The notes under the pieces: model-generated
The model's input: the letters and a program-made list of their open reading frames with translations, nothing else
Databases searched by the model: none
Told to the model about the DNA's origin: nothing
Program-made: the position numbers and the translations under genes
Shown here: piece after piece, positions 6,384 to 13,770 of the stretch
Numbering within the stretch: the stretch's first letter is position 1
Layout: each line of letters starts with the position of its first letter
NCBI GenBank assembly: GCA_035691285.1
Contig: DASSJI010000248.1
Coordinates: 1 to 34,369 of the forward strand
Direction: 5' to 3'
Source of the DNA: DATFEN01 sp035691285
GTDB lineage: Bacteria; Acidobacteriota; Vicinamibacteria; Fen-336
DNA length: 34,369 nt

Positions 6384-8423
6384 ATGGGCCTGACCCAGAA
6401 GATCCTCGTCTTCATCAGCCTGATCGTCATCGCCCTCGCCGCGACCACGCTGCTCTACACCAACCGCCAGGCCGACGCCCTGGCCCACCGCACCATCCAG
6501 GCGGGGCTCGGCGAGACCCGCGACGTCTGGGAGACGTTCCAGGCCGACCGCTTCAACAAGCTCAAGCTGGGGGTGCGGGTGCTCGGCAACGATCCGGGCC
6601 TGAAGGCCCTGATCGAGACCAGGGACGAGAGCACGATCCTGGACACGCTCAAGGAGCGCAACCTCGAGCTGAAGGCCGACGTCTTCATCGCCACGGACCC
6701 CGACGGAGTAGTGATCGCCCGCACCGACCGTCCCGGCGCGGCCGGAGAGGACCTGGCCCAGGACGTCCTGGTCGCCCGCCCGATGGGCGGCGAGGAGGCC
6801 GCGAGCGTCTGGCGCCAGGGCGAGCGGCTGTTCCACGCGGTGTCGGTGCCGATGCTCACGGGCCCCGACCTCAAGGGCGTGCTGATCGCCGGCTACGCCT
6901 TGAACGAGGCGCTGGCCGGCGACATCCGCAAGCTGACCCACAGCGAGATCGCGTACCTCGTGCTGGACAAAGGCAAGCCTCCGGCCCTCTCGGCGTCGTC
7001 CCTCGGCCCCAAGGAGGGCGGCCTCCGGAGCGCGCTCGGCAGGCCCGAGTTCGCGAGCGGCTCGGCCGAGCCCTTCGAGGTCGACCTCGCCGGCGAGCCG
7101 CACATCGGCGTCGTGGTCCCGCTCCGCGCGGCGAGCGAGGAAACCGTCGGCGCCGTCGTCGCGCTGCGCAGCCTGGCCACGGAGATGGCGGCCTTCCGGC
7201 GCTTCCGCACCAGCCTGATCCAGGTGTCCCTGGTGGTGATGGCTGCGGCCCTCGGACTCGCCTACCTCGCCGCGCGGCGCATCACCGACCCGGTGCGCAC
7301 GCTCGTGAATCTCGTGGAGAAAGCCCGCGACGGGTCCTACTCGGGAGCCGTTTCCGTCAGCACCGCAGACGAGATCGGCGTCCTGGCCCGGGCCTTCAAC
7401 AGCCTGCTGGCCGACCTGCGCGAGAAGGAGCAGATGATCGGCTTCCTGCGCGAGGGCATGACCCTGCTCAAGAGGGGCGCGACTGCGCAGCCCATCGCGG
7501 CGAGCAGCCTCACGAGCGCGGAGACCGCCTCGATCGCCGCCCTGCCGACCGCCGTGAAGATGGAGCAGGGAGCGCTCTTCGCCGGCCGCTACGAGATCCT
7601 GTCGACCCTCGGCAAGGGCGGCATGGGCGTCGTCTACAAGGCCCACGACCGGAAGCTCGACGACGAGGTCGCCTTGAAGGTGCTGCGCCCCGACGTGGTC
7701 AAGGAGGACCCGACGCTCCTCGACCGCTTCAAGCAGGAGATCAAGCTCGCCCGCAAGATCACCCACCGCTGCGTGCTGCGCACCCACGACTTCGGCGAGG
7801 CCGACGGCACGCCCTACATCTCCATGGAGTTCCTCGAGGGCGTGACGCTCAAGGACCTGCTCCGCAGCAAGGGCGCCCTGCCCACGGGCGTGGGCCTGCG
7901 CATCGCGAAGCAGATGTGCCAGGGCCTCGACGCCGCCCATCGCCAGGGCGTGGTCCACCGGGACATCAAGCCGCAGAACATGCTGATCCTGCCCGAGACA
8001 GGCGAGCTGAAGATCATGGACTTCGGCATCGCCCGGGCGGCGACGCTGAAGCAGGGCGAGTCCGGCTTGACCACCGCCGGGACGGTGATGGGCACGCCGG
8101 ACTACATGCCCCCCGAGCAGGCCCAGGGTGCGCAGGCCGACTTCCGGTCGGACATCTACTCGCTGGGCGTGGTCCTCTTCGAGGTGTTCACGGGCCGGCT
8201 GCCCTTCGGCGGCGACACCGCGATGAAGGTCGTGATGGCCCACATCCAGCAGCAGCCGCCCGCGCCCCGGACGCTGAGCCCCCGCCTTCCCGAGGAGCTC
8301 GAGGCCGTCATCCTGCGCTGCCTCGCCAAGGATCCCGCCCAGCGCCCCGCCCGCGTGGCGGACGTGCTCCGGGACCTGACGGCGGTGTCGTCCCAGGCCG
8401 AGGCCGTCGGGAGCACTCCCTAG
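6384..8423 (+). CDS. transmembrane sensor Ser/Thr protein kinase (Cache-like, HAMP, kinase)
   Basis: A 679-residue receptor kinase. TM1 is at about residues 6-26 and TM2 at about 277-297. Between them lies a ~250-residue extracytoplasmic region resembling a double-Cache sensor (ADVFIATDPDGVVIARTD). A HAMP domain follows TM2 (RRITDPVRTLVNLVEKA to TADEIGVLARAFN). The kinase domain starts near residue 402 and has all Hanks motifs: GKGGMGVVY, Lys432 (VALK), HRDIKPQN with Asp527, DFG with Asp546, and a variant APE (YMPPEQ). It therefore looks catalytically active. The domain order is that of chemoreceptors and histidine kinases with a Ser/Thr kinase as output. The ATG directly follows the cupredoxin stop (TGAATG), so the periplasmic copper protein may be its ligand or partner. 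Confidence 0.93.
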   Translation: MGLTQKILVFISLIVIALAATTLLYTNRQADALAHRTIQAGLGETRDVWETFQADRFNKLKLGVRVLGNDPGLKALIETRDESTILDTLKERNLELKADVFIATDPDGVVIARTDRPGAAGEDLAQDVLVARPMGGEEAASVWRQGERLFHAVSVPMLTGPDLKGVLIAGYALNEALAGDIRKLTHSEIAYLVLDKGKPPALSASSLGPKEGGLRSALGRPEFASGSAEPFEVDLAGEPHIGVVVPLRAASEETVGAVVALRSLATEMAAFRRFRTSLIQVSLVVMAAALGLAYLAARRITDPVRTLVNLVEKARDGSYSGAVSVSTADEIGVLARAFNSLLADLREKEQMIGFLREGMTLLKRGATAQPIAASSLTSAETASIAALPTAVKMEQGALFAGRYEILSTLGKGGMGVVYKAHDRKLDDEVALKVLRPDVVKEDPTLLDRFKQEIKLARKITHRCVLRTHDFGEADGTPYISMEFLEGVTLKDLLRSKGALPTGVGLRIAKQMCQGLDAAHRQGVVHRDIKPQNMLILPETGELKIMDFGIARAATLKQGESGLTTAGTVMGTPDYMPPEQAQGAQADFRSDIYSLGVVLFEVFTGRLPFGGDTAMKVVMAHIQQQPPAPRTLSPRLPEELEAVILRCLAKDPAQRPARVADVLRDLTAVSSQAEAVGSTP

Positions 8424-8429
8424 CTCGTC

Positions 8430-9017
8430 TCAGGGTCCGACGATCGAGACCACCCGGATCAGCGGATCCAGCCTGAACTGGCCCGCGGCGCTGCCCGCGA
8501 CGAAGGACTTCTCCCCGTCGAAGTCGAGGGTGATCGTGGTTCGCATGTTCGCCCGGATCTCGAAGTCGCGGTTGAGCGTGACCACCCGGGAGGGGATGTT
8601 CACGGCCCGGTCGCGTCCCCCCGGCGCGGAGTGGTTGGCGCGGCACGCGGGCAGGCTCGTCTTGTTGTCGAAGAACAGGCGCGCCTCGGAGATCGTGACC
8701 CGGATCTGGTTGTAGCGGCCCTCGGGAGGCGAGCCCGAGGCGAGGACCTCGTCGTGGCCGTCCTCGAGCTTCTTGAGGTCGCAGGTCCGCGTGCCGCCGC
8801 CCTCGAAAGCGAGCCCCTCCATGCTGCCCGACTCGCGCCGCACGCTGACCTCGGAGAACGTGACGAAGACGGCCTGGGCGTCGTTGAAGGGCGCGTCGTG
8901 CATCTGGACGACGAGCGTGCCCCCGCCGTCGGGAGCCGTCCCCGAATCCCCGCCGCACGAGAGCGCCAGGACCGCCACGACCAATGGAAGAGAGCGAACG
9001 GAAGGCCAAGGAGCCAC
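8430..9017 (-). CDS. DUF4382 lipoprotein, copy A
   Basis: A 195-residue exported protein. The start is a GTG at 9017, chosen because AAGGAGG lies 6 bases upstream and a signal peptide follows (SVRSLPLVVAVLALSCGG, with Cys as probable lipidation site). The mature part opens with a Gly/Thr-rich linker, then the DUF4382 pattern GTLVVQMHDAPFNDAQAVFV and TFSEVSV. Two cysteines, in TRTCDLKKL and LPAC, are conserved in the neighbouring paralog at 9086 and may pair. Beta-rich, role unknown; the family occurs on the surface of several Gram-negative phyla. It is the last gene of the leftward run below pckG and converges on the sensor kinase gene with a 6-base gap. Confidence 0.85.
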   Translation of the reverse strand: MAPWPSVRSLPLVVAVLALSCGGDSGTAPDGGGTLVVQMHDAPFNDAQAVFVTFSEVSVRRESGSMEGLAFEGGGTRTCDLKKLEDGHDEVLASGSPPEGRYNQIRVTISEARLFFDNKTSLPACRANHSAPGGRDRAVNIPSRVVTLNRDFEIRANMRTTITLDFDGEKSFVAGSAAGQFRLDPLIRVVSIVGP

Positions 9018-9047
9018 GGCACACCTCCTTCCCTCCTCCCAAGCTAG

Positions 9048-9079
9048 GCGCGGCGCGGAGTCCCGGGTGTGCGCCGCGT
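9048..9079. repeat. GC-rich inverted repeat between the two DUF4382 genes
   Basis: GCGCGGCGC at 9048-9056 pairs with GCGCCGCGT at 9071-9079 (8 of 9 positions), leaving a 14-base loop. It fills most of the gap between the two paralogs. No T-run follows, so it may be a partial terminator, an mRNA-stabilising hairpin or chance in GC-rich DNA. Confidence 0.3.
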
Positions 9080-9085
9080 CACAGC

Positions 9086-9685
9086 CTAGGGACCCTGGAT
9101 CGAGACGACCCGGATGACGGGCTGGAGCACGTAGGCGCCGGCGGTGCTCGTGGAGCGAATCGACTTCTCGCCGTCGAAGTCGAGGGTGATGGTCGTGGTC
9201 GCGCCCTCGGCCACGTCGAACTCCCGGTTGAGCCGGACCTCGCCCGAAGGGATCTGCACGTTCCGGCTGCGCCCGTTGGGGATCGGATGGTTGGCCGCGC
9301 AGGCCGGGGGGGAGGTCTTGTTGTCGAAGTACAGGCGGGCGTCGACGATCAGCAGCCGGAGCTGCGTGTAGTGCCCCGCCGGCAGAGGCCCCGTCCCGAG
9401 GATCTCGTCGTGGCCGTCGACGAGCTTCTTCAGGTCGCAGGTGCGCGTCGCGCCCCCGTCCGCGAACGGCAGCCGCTCGAACCCGCCCGCGCCGCTGCGG
9501 TGCGCCGTCACCTCGGAGAACGTGATCAGGACCGCCTCGGCGTCGTTGAAGGGATCGTCGTGCATCTGAACGGTGAGGAGGCCCCGGTTCGGTCCTGGCG
9601 AGGGGCCTGGCCCCGTGCCGGAGTCCCCGTCGCTGCACGCGACAGCGGCCGCGAAAACGGACAACGCGACGAGCCCGCGACCCAT
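9086..9685 (-). CDS. DUF4382 lipoprotein, copy B
   Basis: A 199-residue paralog of the gene at 8430-9017, by eye about half identical over its length. It has a signal peptide (GRGLVALSVFAAAVAC) with Cys as likely lipid site, then a Gly/Pro/Ser linker and the DUF4382 pattern LLTVQMHDDPFNDAEAVLI and TFSEVTAHR. The shared blocks TRTCDLKKL-DGHDE, FDNKTS-PAC-ANH and TTITLDFDGEKS are preserved in both copies. The ATG at 9685 comes 2 bases after the stop of the upstream gene, with GGTGGT in Shine-Dalgarno position. An in-frame GTG pair just upstream is a less likely start. The pair clearly arose by tandem duplication. Confidence 0.85.
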   Translation of the reverse strand: MGRGLVALSVFAAAVACSDGDSGTGPGPSPGPNRGLLTVQMHDDPFNDAEAVLITFSEVTAHRSGAGGFERLPFADGGATRTCDLKKLVDGHDEILGTGPLPAGHYTQLRLLIVDARLYFDNKTSPPACAANHPIPNGRSRNVQIPSGEVRLNREFDVAEGATTTITLDFDGEKSIRSTSTAGAYVLQPVIRVVSIQGP

Positions 9686-9687
9686 GT

Positions 9688-10557
9688 TCACCACCCAGCG
9701 CCGGGCTTCACCGGCGGCAGCGCGATCCGCTTCTCGGGATCGACGAACTTCACGAGGGTGCGACGGATCAGGTCCTGGTAGCCGGCCGGCCCGCGGCCCC
9801 GGATCGCGGGTTCGTCCGCTCCGACCGGCTTGTACACCTCGAGGGTGCCGGTGCGGCCGTGCAGGTTCACCTTGATCTGGCCGAGGCTCTTGCGCTTGCC
9901 GTCGTCGCTTGCGACGGCGACGGGCCGCGCCAGGTCGAACCAGAGCACCCAGTTGCCGGCCTTGATCTCGCGCACGTCGGCCCACGGCACGCGGGCTTCG
10001 GGCGTCACGCCCGCGGGCAGGCAGCCCGCGAGCGACGCCCAGAAACCGACGTTGTCCTTGCCCGGGAACTCCGGGATCCCGCCGCGCCCCTTCTTGTAGG
10101 CTCCCGCGAGCTGGCCGAAGCGGTAGATCCGGAGGGACGCGCGATCGAAGGCCAGCGCGAAGTAGGTCCGAGCGTCGACGTCGTAGAGCGTAGCCGTCCA
10201 GACCACGGCGCCGCCGGCATCGAGGGTCGCGGCCCACGCCTTCTCGGCCGCCTCGCCGTCGCCGAGCACGACGAGCTGGCGCGCGAGCAGCGCGTGGCCC
10301 ATGAGGTTCCCCGGGTCGATCTCGAGGGCGCGGGTGGCGAGGAAGGCAGCCGTGTCGTTGAGGTCCGCGAGCGCCGCCTCGTGCTTGCCCAGCTTGAAGG
10401 CATCCCACCAGGAGTAGCGCTCCGCCGTGACGTTCAGGGCCTGGGCCTCGGTCGTCAGGCGATAGCTCTCGCGATCGATCGCCTGCGGGTCGCAGGTGAG
10501 GTCTGCGGGCGCCGCGGGGGCCACGAGGACCACGAGAGCCGCGAGGACTCGCGTCAT
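9688..10557 (-). CDS. secreted protein of unknown function with a TPR-like segment
   Basis: A 289-residue protein I do not recognise. It starts with a signal peptide (TRVLAALVVLVAPAAPADL). Residues about 35-105 are helical with a TPR-like pattern (ALADLNDTAAFLATRALEIDPGNLMGHALLARQLVVLGD). The remainder is mixed alpha/beta and includes an aromatic-rich stretch (GNWVLWFDLARPV) and a basic segment (DDGKRKSLGQIKVNLHGR). The C-terminus is proline-rich (LPPVKPGAGW). It starts 46 bases after the pckG stop and is followed 2 bases later by DUF4382 copy B, so the three downstream genes probably form one unit. Conservation beyond this organism cannot be judged here. Confidence 0.75.
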   Translation of the reverse strand: MTRVLAALVVLVAPAAPADLTCDPQAIDRESYRLTTEAQALNVTAERYSWWDAFKLGKHEAALADLNDTAAFLATRALEIDPGNLMGHALLARQLVVLGDGEAAEKAWAATLDAGGAVVWTATLYDVDARTYFALAFDRASLRIYRFGQLAGAYKKGRGGIPEFPGKDNVGFWASLAGCLPAGVTPEARVPWADVREIKAGNWVLWFDLARPVAVASDDGKRKSLGQIKVNLHGRTGTLEVYKPVGADEPAIRGRGPAGYQDLIRRTLVKFVDPEKRIALPPVKPGAGW

Positions 10558-10585
10558 GGGGCCGCTACGATGATTCTCCCACGAG

Positions 10586-10606
10586 TGACCTCACGTCGCG
10601 AGGTCA
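10586..10606. repeat. inverted repeat at the pckG stop codon
   Basis: TGACCTC at 10586-10592 and GAGGTCA at 10600-10606 are perfect inverted repeats around a 7-base loop. On the minus strand the first three bases are the pckG TGA stop, so the hairpin begins exactly where pckG ends. No U-run follows. It could be a weak or factor-dependent terminator, or a processing or regulatory hairpin. Confidence 0.4.
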
Positions 10607-12352
10607 GGCCGAGGCGGTCACTCCCAGCCGCTGCGCCAGCTTGTCCAGGGACCGGCTCAGATCCTCGGGCAGGCGGGCGCCGAAGCGCTCGAAGAACGCC
10701 CGGATCTCCGGCACCTCCTCGGCCCATTCGTCGCGGTCGACCCTGAGCAGCTCCTCCAGGGTCGCCCTGGGCATGTCGAGGCCGTCCAAGTTGAACGCGT
10801 CGGGCGCAGGGACGAGGCCGACGGGCGTCTCGACGGCGCTCCCCCGTCCCTGGATGCGGTCGATCATCCAGAGCAGCACGCGCAGGTTCTGGCCGAAGCC
10901 CGGCCACAGGAAGCGTCCCGAGGCGTCCTGGCGGAACCAGTTCACGTGGAAGATGGCCGGCGGCCGGGACACAGCGCGCCCCATCTTCAACCAGTGGCCG
11001 AAGTAGTCGGCCATGTTGTAGCCGCAGAAGGGCAGCATCGCCATGGGGTCGCGGCGCACGACGCCCACCTTGCCGGTGGCCGCGGCGGTCGTCTCGGAGC
11101 CCATGGTCGCCGCCACGAACACCCCGTGGCCCCAGTCGAACGCCTGGAACACGAGGGGCGCGACCCGGGCGCGGCGCCCGCCGAAGACCACGGCCGAGAT
11201 CGGCACGCCCTGCGCGTCCTCCCACCTCGGCGACATGCTCGGGCACTGGCGCGCCGCCACCGTGAAGCGCGAGTTCGGATGCGCCGCCTTGCCCTGGCGG
11301 TCCCAGGGCCGACCCTGCCAGTCGATGAGGTTCTCGGGCGGGTGCTTGTCCTTGCCTTCCCACCAGGGAACGCCGTCGGTCGTCACGGCGACGTTCGTGA
11401 AGATCGTGTCCCGGGCGATCGTGGCCATCGCGTTGGGGTTCGTGTCGGGGCCGGTGCCCGGCACGACGCCGAAGAAACCCGCCTCGGGGTTGACCGCCCA
11501 CAGCCGGCCGTCGGGACCGGGCCTGAGCCACGCGATGTCGTCGCCGATGGTGCGCACCTTGTAGCCGAGGTGCTCGAGAGGCGAGACGAGCATCGCGAGG
11601 TTGGTCTTGCCGCACGCCGAAGGGAACGCCGCCGCGACGTAGTGGACCTCGCCGGACGGCAGGGAGAGCTCGAGGATCAGCATGTGCTCGGCCATCCAGC
11701 CCTGACGGCGCGCCATGGTCGAGGCGATGCGCAGCGCGAAGCACTTCTTGCCGAGCAGCGCGTTCCCGCCGTAGCCCGAGCCGACGCTCCAGATCAGCCG
11801 CTCCTCGGGGAAGTGCAGGATGTAGCGCCGCTCGGGCGAGAGGTCGCCCACGGAGTGGAGGCCCGGCACGAACTCGTCGCCGCCGCCGAGCTGATCGAGG
11901 GCCGCCTTCCCCATGCGGGTCATGATCCGCATGTTGGCCACCACGTACGGGCTGTCCGTCACCTCGATGCCGACCTTGCTGAAGGGCGAGCCGAGGGGGC
12001 CCATCACGTACGGGACCACGTACATCGTGCGGCCCTTCATCACTCCGTCGAAGAGCGGCGCCACCCTGGCCTTCGCCTCGTCGGGCGCCATCCAGTTGTT
12101 CGTGGGACCGGCATCGTCGCGGCTGGGTGAGCAGATGAAGGTGAGGTGCTCGGTGCGGGCCACGTCGGATGGATGGCTGCGGTGGAGGTAGCTTCCGGGC
12201 GCAGCCCCGGGATGGAGCTTCTCCAGTGTGCCGTCCTTCAGCATCTCCTCGATGAGACGCCCGTTCTCGCCGTCGGATCCGTCGCACCAGACGATGCGGT
12301 CCGGCTTCGTGGTCCGCGACGCCTCCTCGACCCACCGCTCGGCTGGCGTCAT
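10604..12352 (-). CDS. pckG: phosphoenolpyruvate carboxykinase (GTP)
   Basis: A 582-residue cytosolic enzyme converting oxaloacetate and GTP to phosphoenolpyruvate, GDP and CO2, the first committed step of gluconeogenesis. The P-loop/active-site signature FPSACGKTNLAM is present with its reactive cysteine. The N-terminal GPTNNWMAP stretch, FGGRRARVAPLVFQAFDWGHGVF, and NWFRQDASGRFLWPGFGQN are all typical of the GTP class, not the ATP class. Length is near the family's usual ~600 residues. A -35/-10 pair (TTGACC, TAGAAT) ends 9 bases before the ATG and there is no Shine-Dalgarno, so the mRNA is probably near-leaderless. It is divergent from the amidohydrolase at 12418. Confidence 0.97.
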   Translation of the reverse strand: MTPAERWVEEASRTTKPDRIVWCDGSDGENGRLIEEMLKDGTLEKLHPGAAPGSYLHRSHPSDVARTEHLTFICSPSRDDAGPTNNWMAPDEAKARVAPLFDGVMKGRTMYVVPYVMGPLGSPFSKVGIEVTDSPYVVANMRIMTRMGKAALDQLGGGDEFVPGLHSVGDLSPERRYILHFPEERLIWSVGSGYGGNALLGKKCFALRIASTMARRQGWMAEHMLILELSLPSGEVHYVAAAFPSACGKTNLAMLVSPLEHLGYKVRTIGDDIAWLRPGPDGRLWAVNPEAGFFGVVPGTGPDTNPNAMATIARDTIFTNVAVTTDGVPWWEGKDKHPPENLIDWQGRPWDRQGKAAHPNSRFTVAARQCPSMSPRWEDAQGVPISAVVFGGRRARVAPLVFQAFDWGHGVFVAATMGSETTAAATGKVGVVRRDPMAMLPFCGYNMADYFGHWLKMGRAVSRPPAIFHVNWFRQDASGRFLWPGFGQNLRVLLWMIDRIQGRGSAVETPVGLVPAPDAFNLDGLDMPRATLEELLRVDRDEWAEEVPEIRAFFERFGARLPEDLSRSLDKLAQRLGVTASA

Positions 12353-12361
12353 AGGAGCCGG

Positions 12362-12391
12362 ATTCTAGAGAATGCGTTCGCGGCGGGTCAA
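12362..12391 (-). promoter_or_regulatory. pckG promoter
   Basis: On the minus strand, TTGACC (12391-12386) and TAGAAT (12367-12362) are separated by 18 bases, close to the sigma-70 consensus. The -10 ends 9 bases before the pckG ATG, leaving about 2-3 bases of leader. Confidence 0.6.
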
Positions 12392-12399
12392 ACCTCGGC

Positions 12400-12405
12400 T
12401 ATATT
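12400..12405 (+). promoter_or_regulatory. -10 box for the 12418 amidohydrolase
   Basis: TATATT on the plus strand, 12 bases before the ATG at 12418. The -35 region is poor (TTCGCG at 17-base spacing). It overlaps the region upstream of the divergent pckG promoter, so the two genes share about 65 bases of control DNA. Confidence 0.35.
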
Positions 12406-12417
12406 GCGCAGCACCGG

Positions 12418-13716
12418 ATGAGCGCCAAGTGCCTGGGGGTCATCGCTTTGCTCGCGGCGCTGCCCCCCGCCGCCGTGGACGCCGCCACCGCGATCCGGGC
12501 CGGTGTGCTCGTGGACGGGACGGGCGCGCCGCCGAAGCGGAACCAGGTCATCGTCGTGGAAGGCGAGCGCATCCAGGCCGTGGGCGACGCGAAGGGCGTG
12601 CGGGTGCCGGACGAGACCGAGATTCTTGATCTGTCGGCCTACACGGTGCTGCCCGGCCTCATCGACGCGCACACCCACATCTTCCTGCAGGGGGAGGACC
12701 CGGCCGAGGGCGGCTACGACGGCAACATCCTCCAGCAAGGTCTCGCCTACCGCGTGGCCCGCGCGACCGTGGCGGCGCGGCGGGCCCTGGAGCAGGGCTT
12801 CACGACGATCCGCGACCTCGGCACGGAGGGAGCCGGCTACGGCGACGTGGGCGTCAAGCAGGCGATCGAGCGCGGCCACGTTCCGGGCCCGCGCATGTTC
12901 GTCGCGACGCTCGCGATCGGCGCGACCGGCGGCTATCCGCTCTCGGGCTACGCTCCCGAGCTCGCGATGCCGAAGGGCGTCGCGATCGCCGACGGGCCGC
13001 TCGAGGTCCGCAAGGCGGTCCGCGAGCAGATCGACAAGGGGGCCGACTGGATCAAGGTCTACATGACCTACAAGTCACGGGCCGACGCCGACGGCCGCCT
13101 CGTCTCCGACGCCACCTTCACCGTCGACGAGCTCAAGGCGATGGTCGAGGAGGCGCACGCCCGCTTCAAGCGCGTCGCCTGCCACGCGTACGGAGGCGAG
13201 GGGCTGCGGCGCGCGCTGGAGGGCGGCTGCGACTCGATCGAGCACGGTCTCGACCTCGACGACGCGTCGGTCCAGCGGATGGCGAAGCAGGGCACCTGGT
13301 ACTGCCCGACGATCGGCGTGTACCACGGAGACTGGGCTCCGGAAGGCACGCCCGCCGGGCGGCGCGACCGCGCACGCGTCCGGGTCCACGAGCCGTCGTT
13401 CAAGAAGGCGCTCGCCGCGGGCGTGAAGGTCGTGTTCGGGACCGACGCCGGCGGCACTCCCTGGACGCATCCGATGGCCGAGGAGTTCGAGCGCATGACC
13501 GCCCTGGGGATGGCGCCCCTGGACGCGATCGTCTCCGCCACCTCGCGCTCCGCCGAGATGCTGGGAGCCGTCGGGGAGCTGGGCGTCGTCGCGCCGGGCG
13601 CCTACGCCGACCTGATCGCGGTCGACGGCGATCCGCTCGCCGACGTGGGGGCCCTCCGCCGTGTCGCGCTCGTGATGAAGGGCGGCGGCGTCATCAAGGA
13701 TGCGCGCCGTCGTTGA
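12418..13716 (+). CDS. secreted metal-dependent amidohydrolase
   Basis: A 432-residue protein of the amidohydrolase superfamily (imidazolonepropionase/prolidase-like branch). A signal peptide covers about residues 1-23 (CLGVIALLAALPPAAVDA), so it acts in the periplasm or outside. The small beta-sandwich domain is seen at both ends (DGTGAPPKRNQVIVVEGERIQAVG and the C-terminal APGAYADLIAVDGDPL). Metal-site residues are all present: DAHTH, the lysine of DWIKVYMTY, His in ACHAYG, His in SIEHGLDL, and Asp in FGTDAGG. Substrate unknown; relatives include Xaa-Pro and Xaa-Arg dipeptidases. It is a paralog of the gene at 26397. Confidence 0.9.
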   Translation: MSAKCLGVIALLAALPPAAVDAATAIRAGVLVDGTGAPPKRNQVIVVEGERIQAVGDAKGVRVPDETEILDLSAYTVLPGLIDAHTHIFLQGEDPAEGGYDGNILQQGLAYRVARATVAARRALEQGFTTIRDLGTEGAGYGDVGVKQAIERGHVPGPRMFVATLAIGATGGYPLSGYAPELAMPKGVAIADGPLEVRKAVREQIDKGADWIKVYMTYKSRADADGRLVSDATFTVDELKAMVEEAHARFKRVACHAYGGEGLRRALEGGCDSIEHGLDLDDASVQRMAKQGTWYCPTIGVYHGDWAPEGTPAGRRDRARVRVHEPSFKKALAAGVKVVFGTDAGGTPWTHPMAEEFERMTALGMAPLDAIVSATSRSAEMLGAVGELGVVAPGAYADLIAVDGDPLADVGALRRVALVMKGGGVIKDARRR

Positions 13717-13742
13717 CAGGCCGGTTCGACTCGGCCTAACGT
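13713..13742 (+). promoter_or_regulatory. promoter for the M4 protease operon
   Basis: A perfect -35 (TTGACA, 13713-13718) overlaps the stop codon of the amidohydrolase gene. After 18 bases comes a weak -10 (TAACGT, 13737-13742). The spacer contains an inverted repeat (AGGCCG at 13718-13723, CGGCCT at 13732-13737), which could be an operator or the amidohydrolase terminator stem. Confidence 0.4.
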
Positions 13743-13770
13743 GAAGGACCGCGAAACCCTGGAGGTCGTG

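Noticed and set aside
5691..8243. 850-codon open frame opposite the cupredoxin and sensor kinase genes
   Set aside because: Its translation has no recognisable domain and is rich in His, Gly and Arg; the plus strand carries intact kinase and copper-site motifs.
9048..9079. Intrinsic terminator between the DUF4382 genes
   Set aside because: A stem is possible but the loop is long and no U-run follows on either strand, so I list it only as an inverted repeat.
10971..11415. Further CCGGGACAC / GTGTCCCGG matches
   Set aside because: They lie inside pckG coding sequence and lack the ATACTC part with its fixed spacing, so they look like codon-level coincidence.
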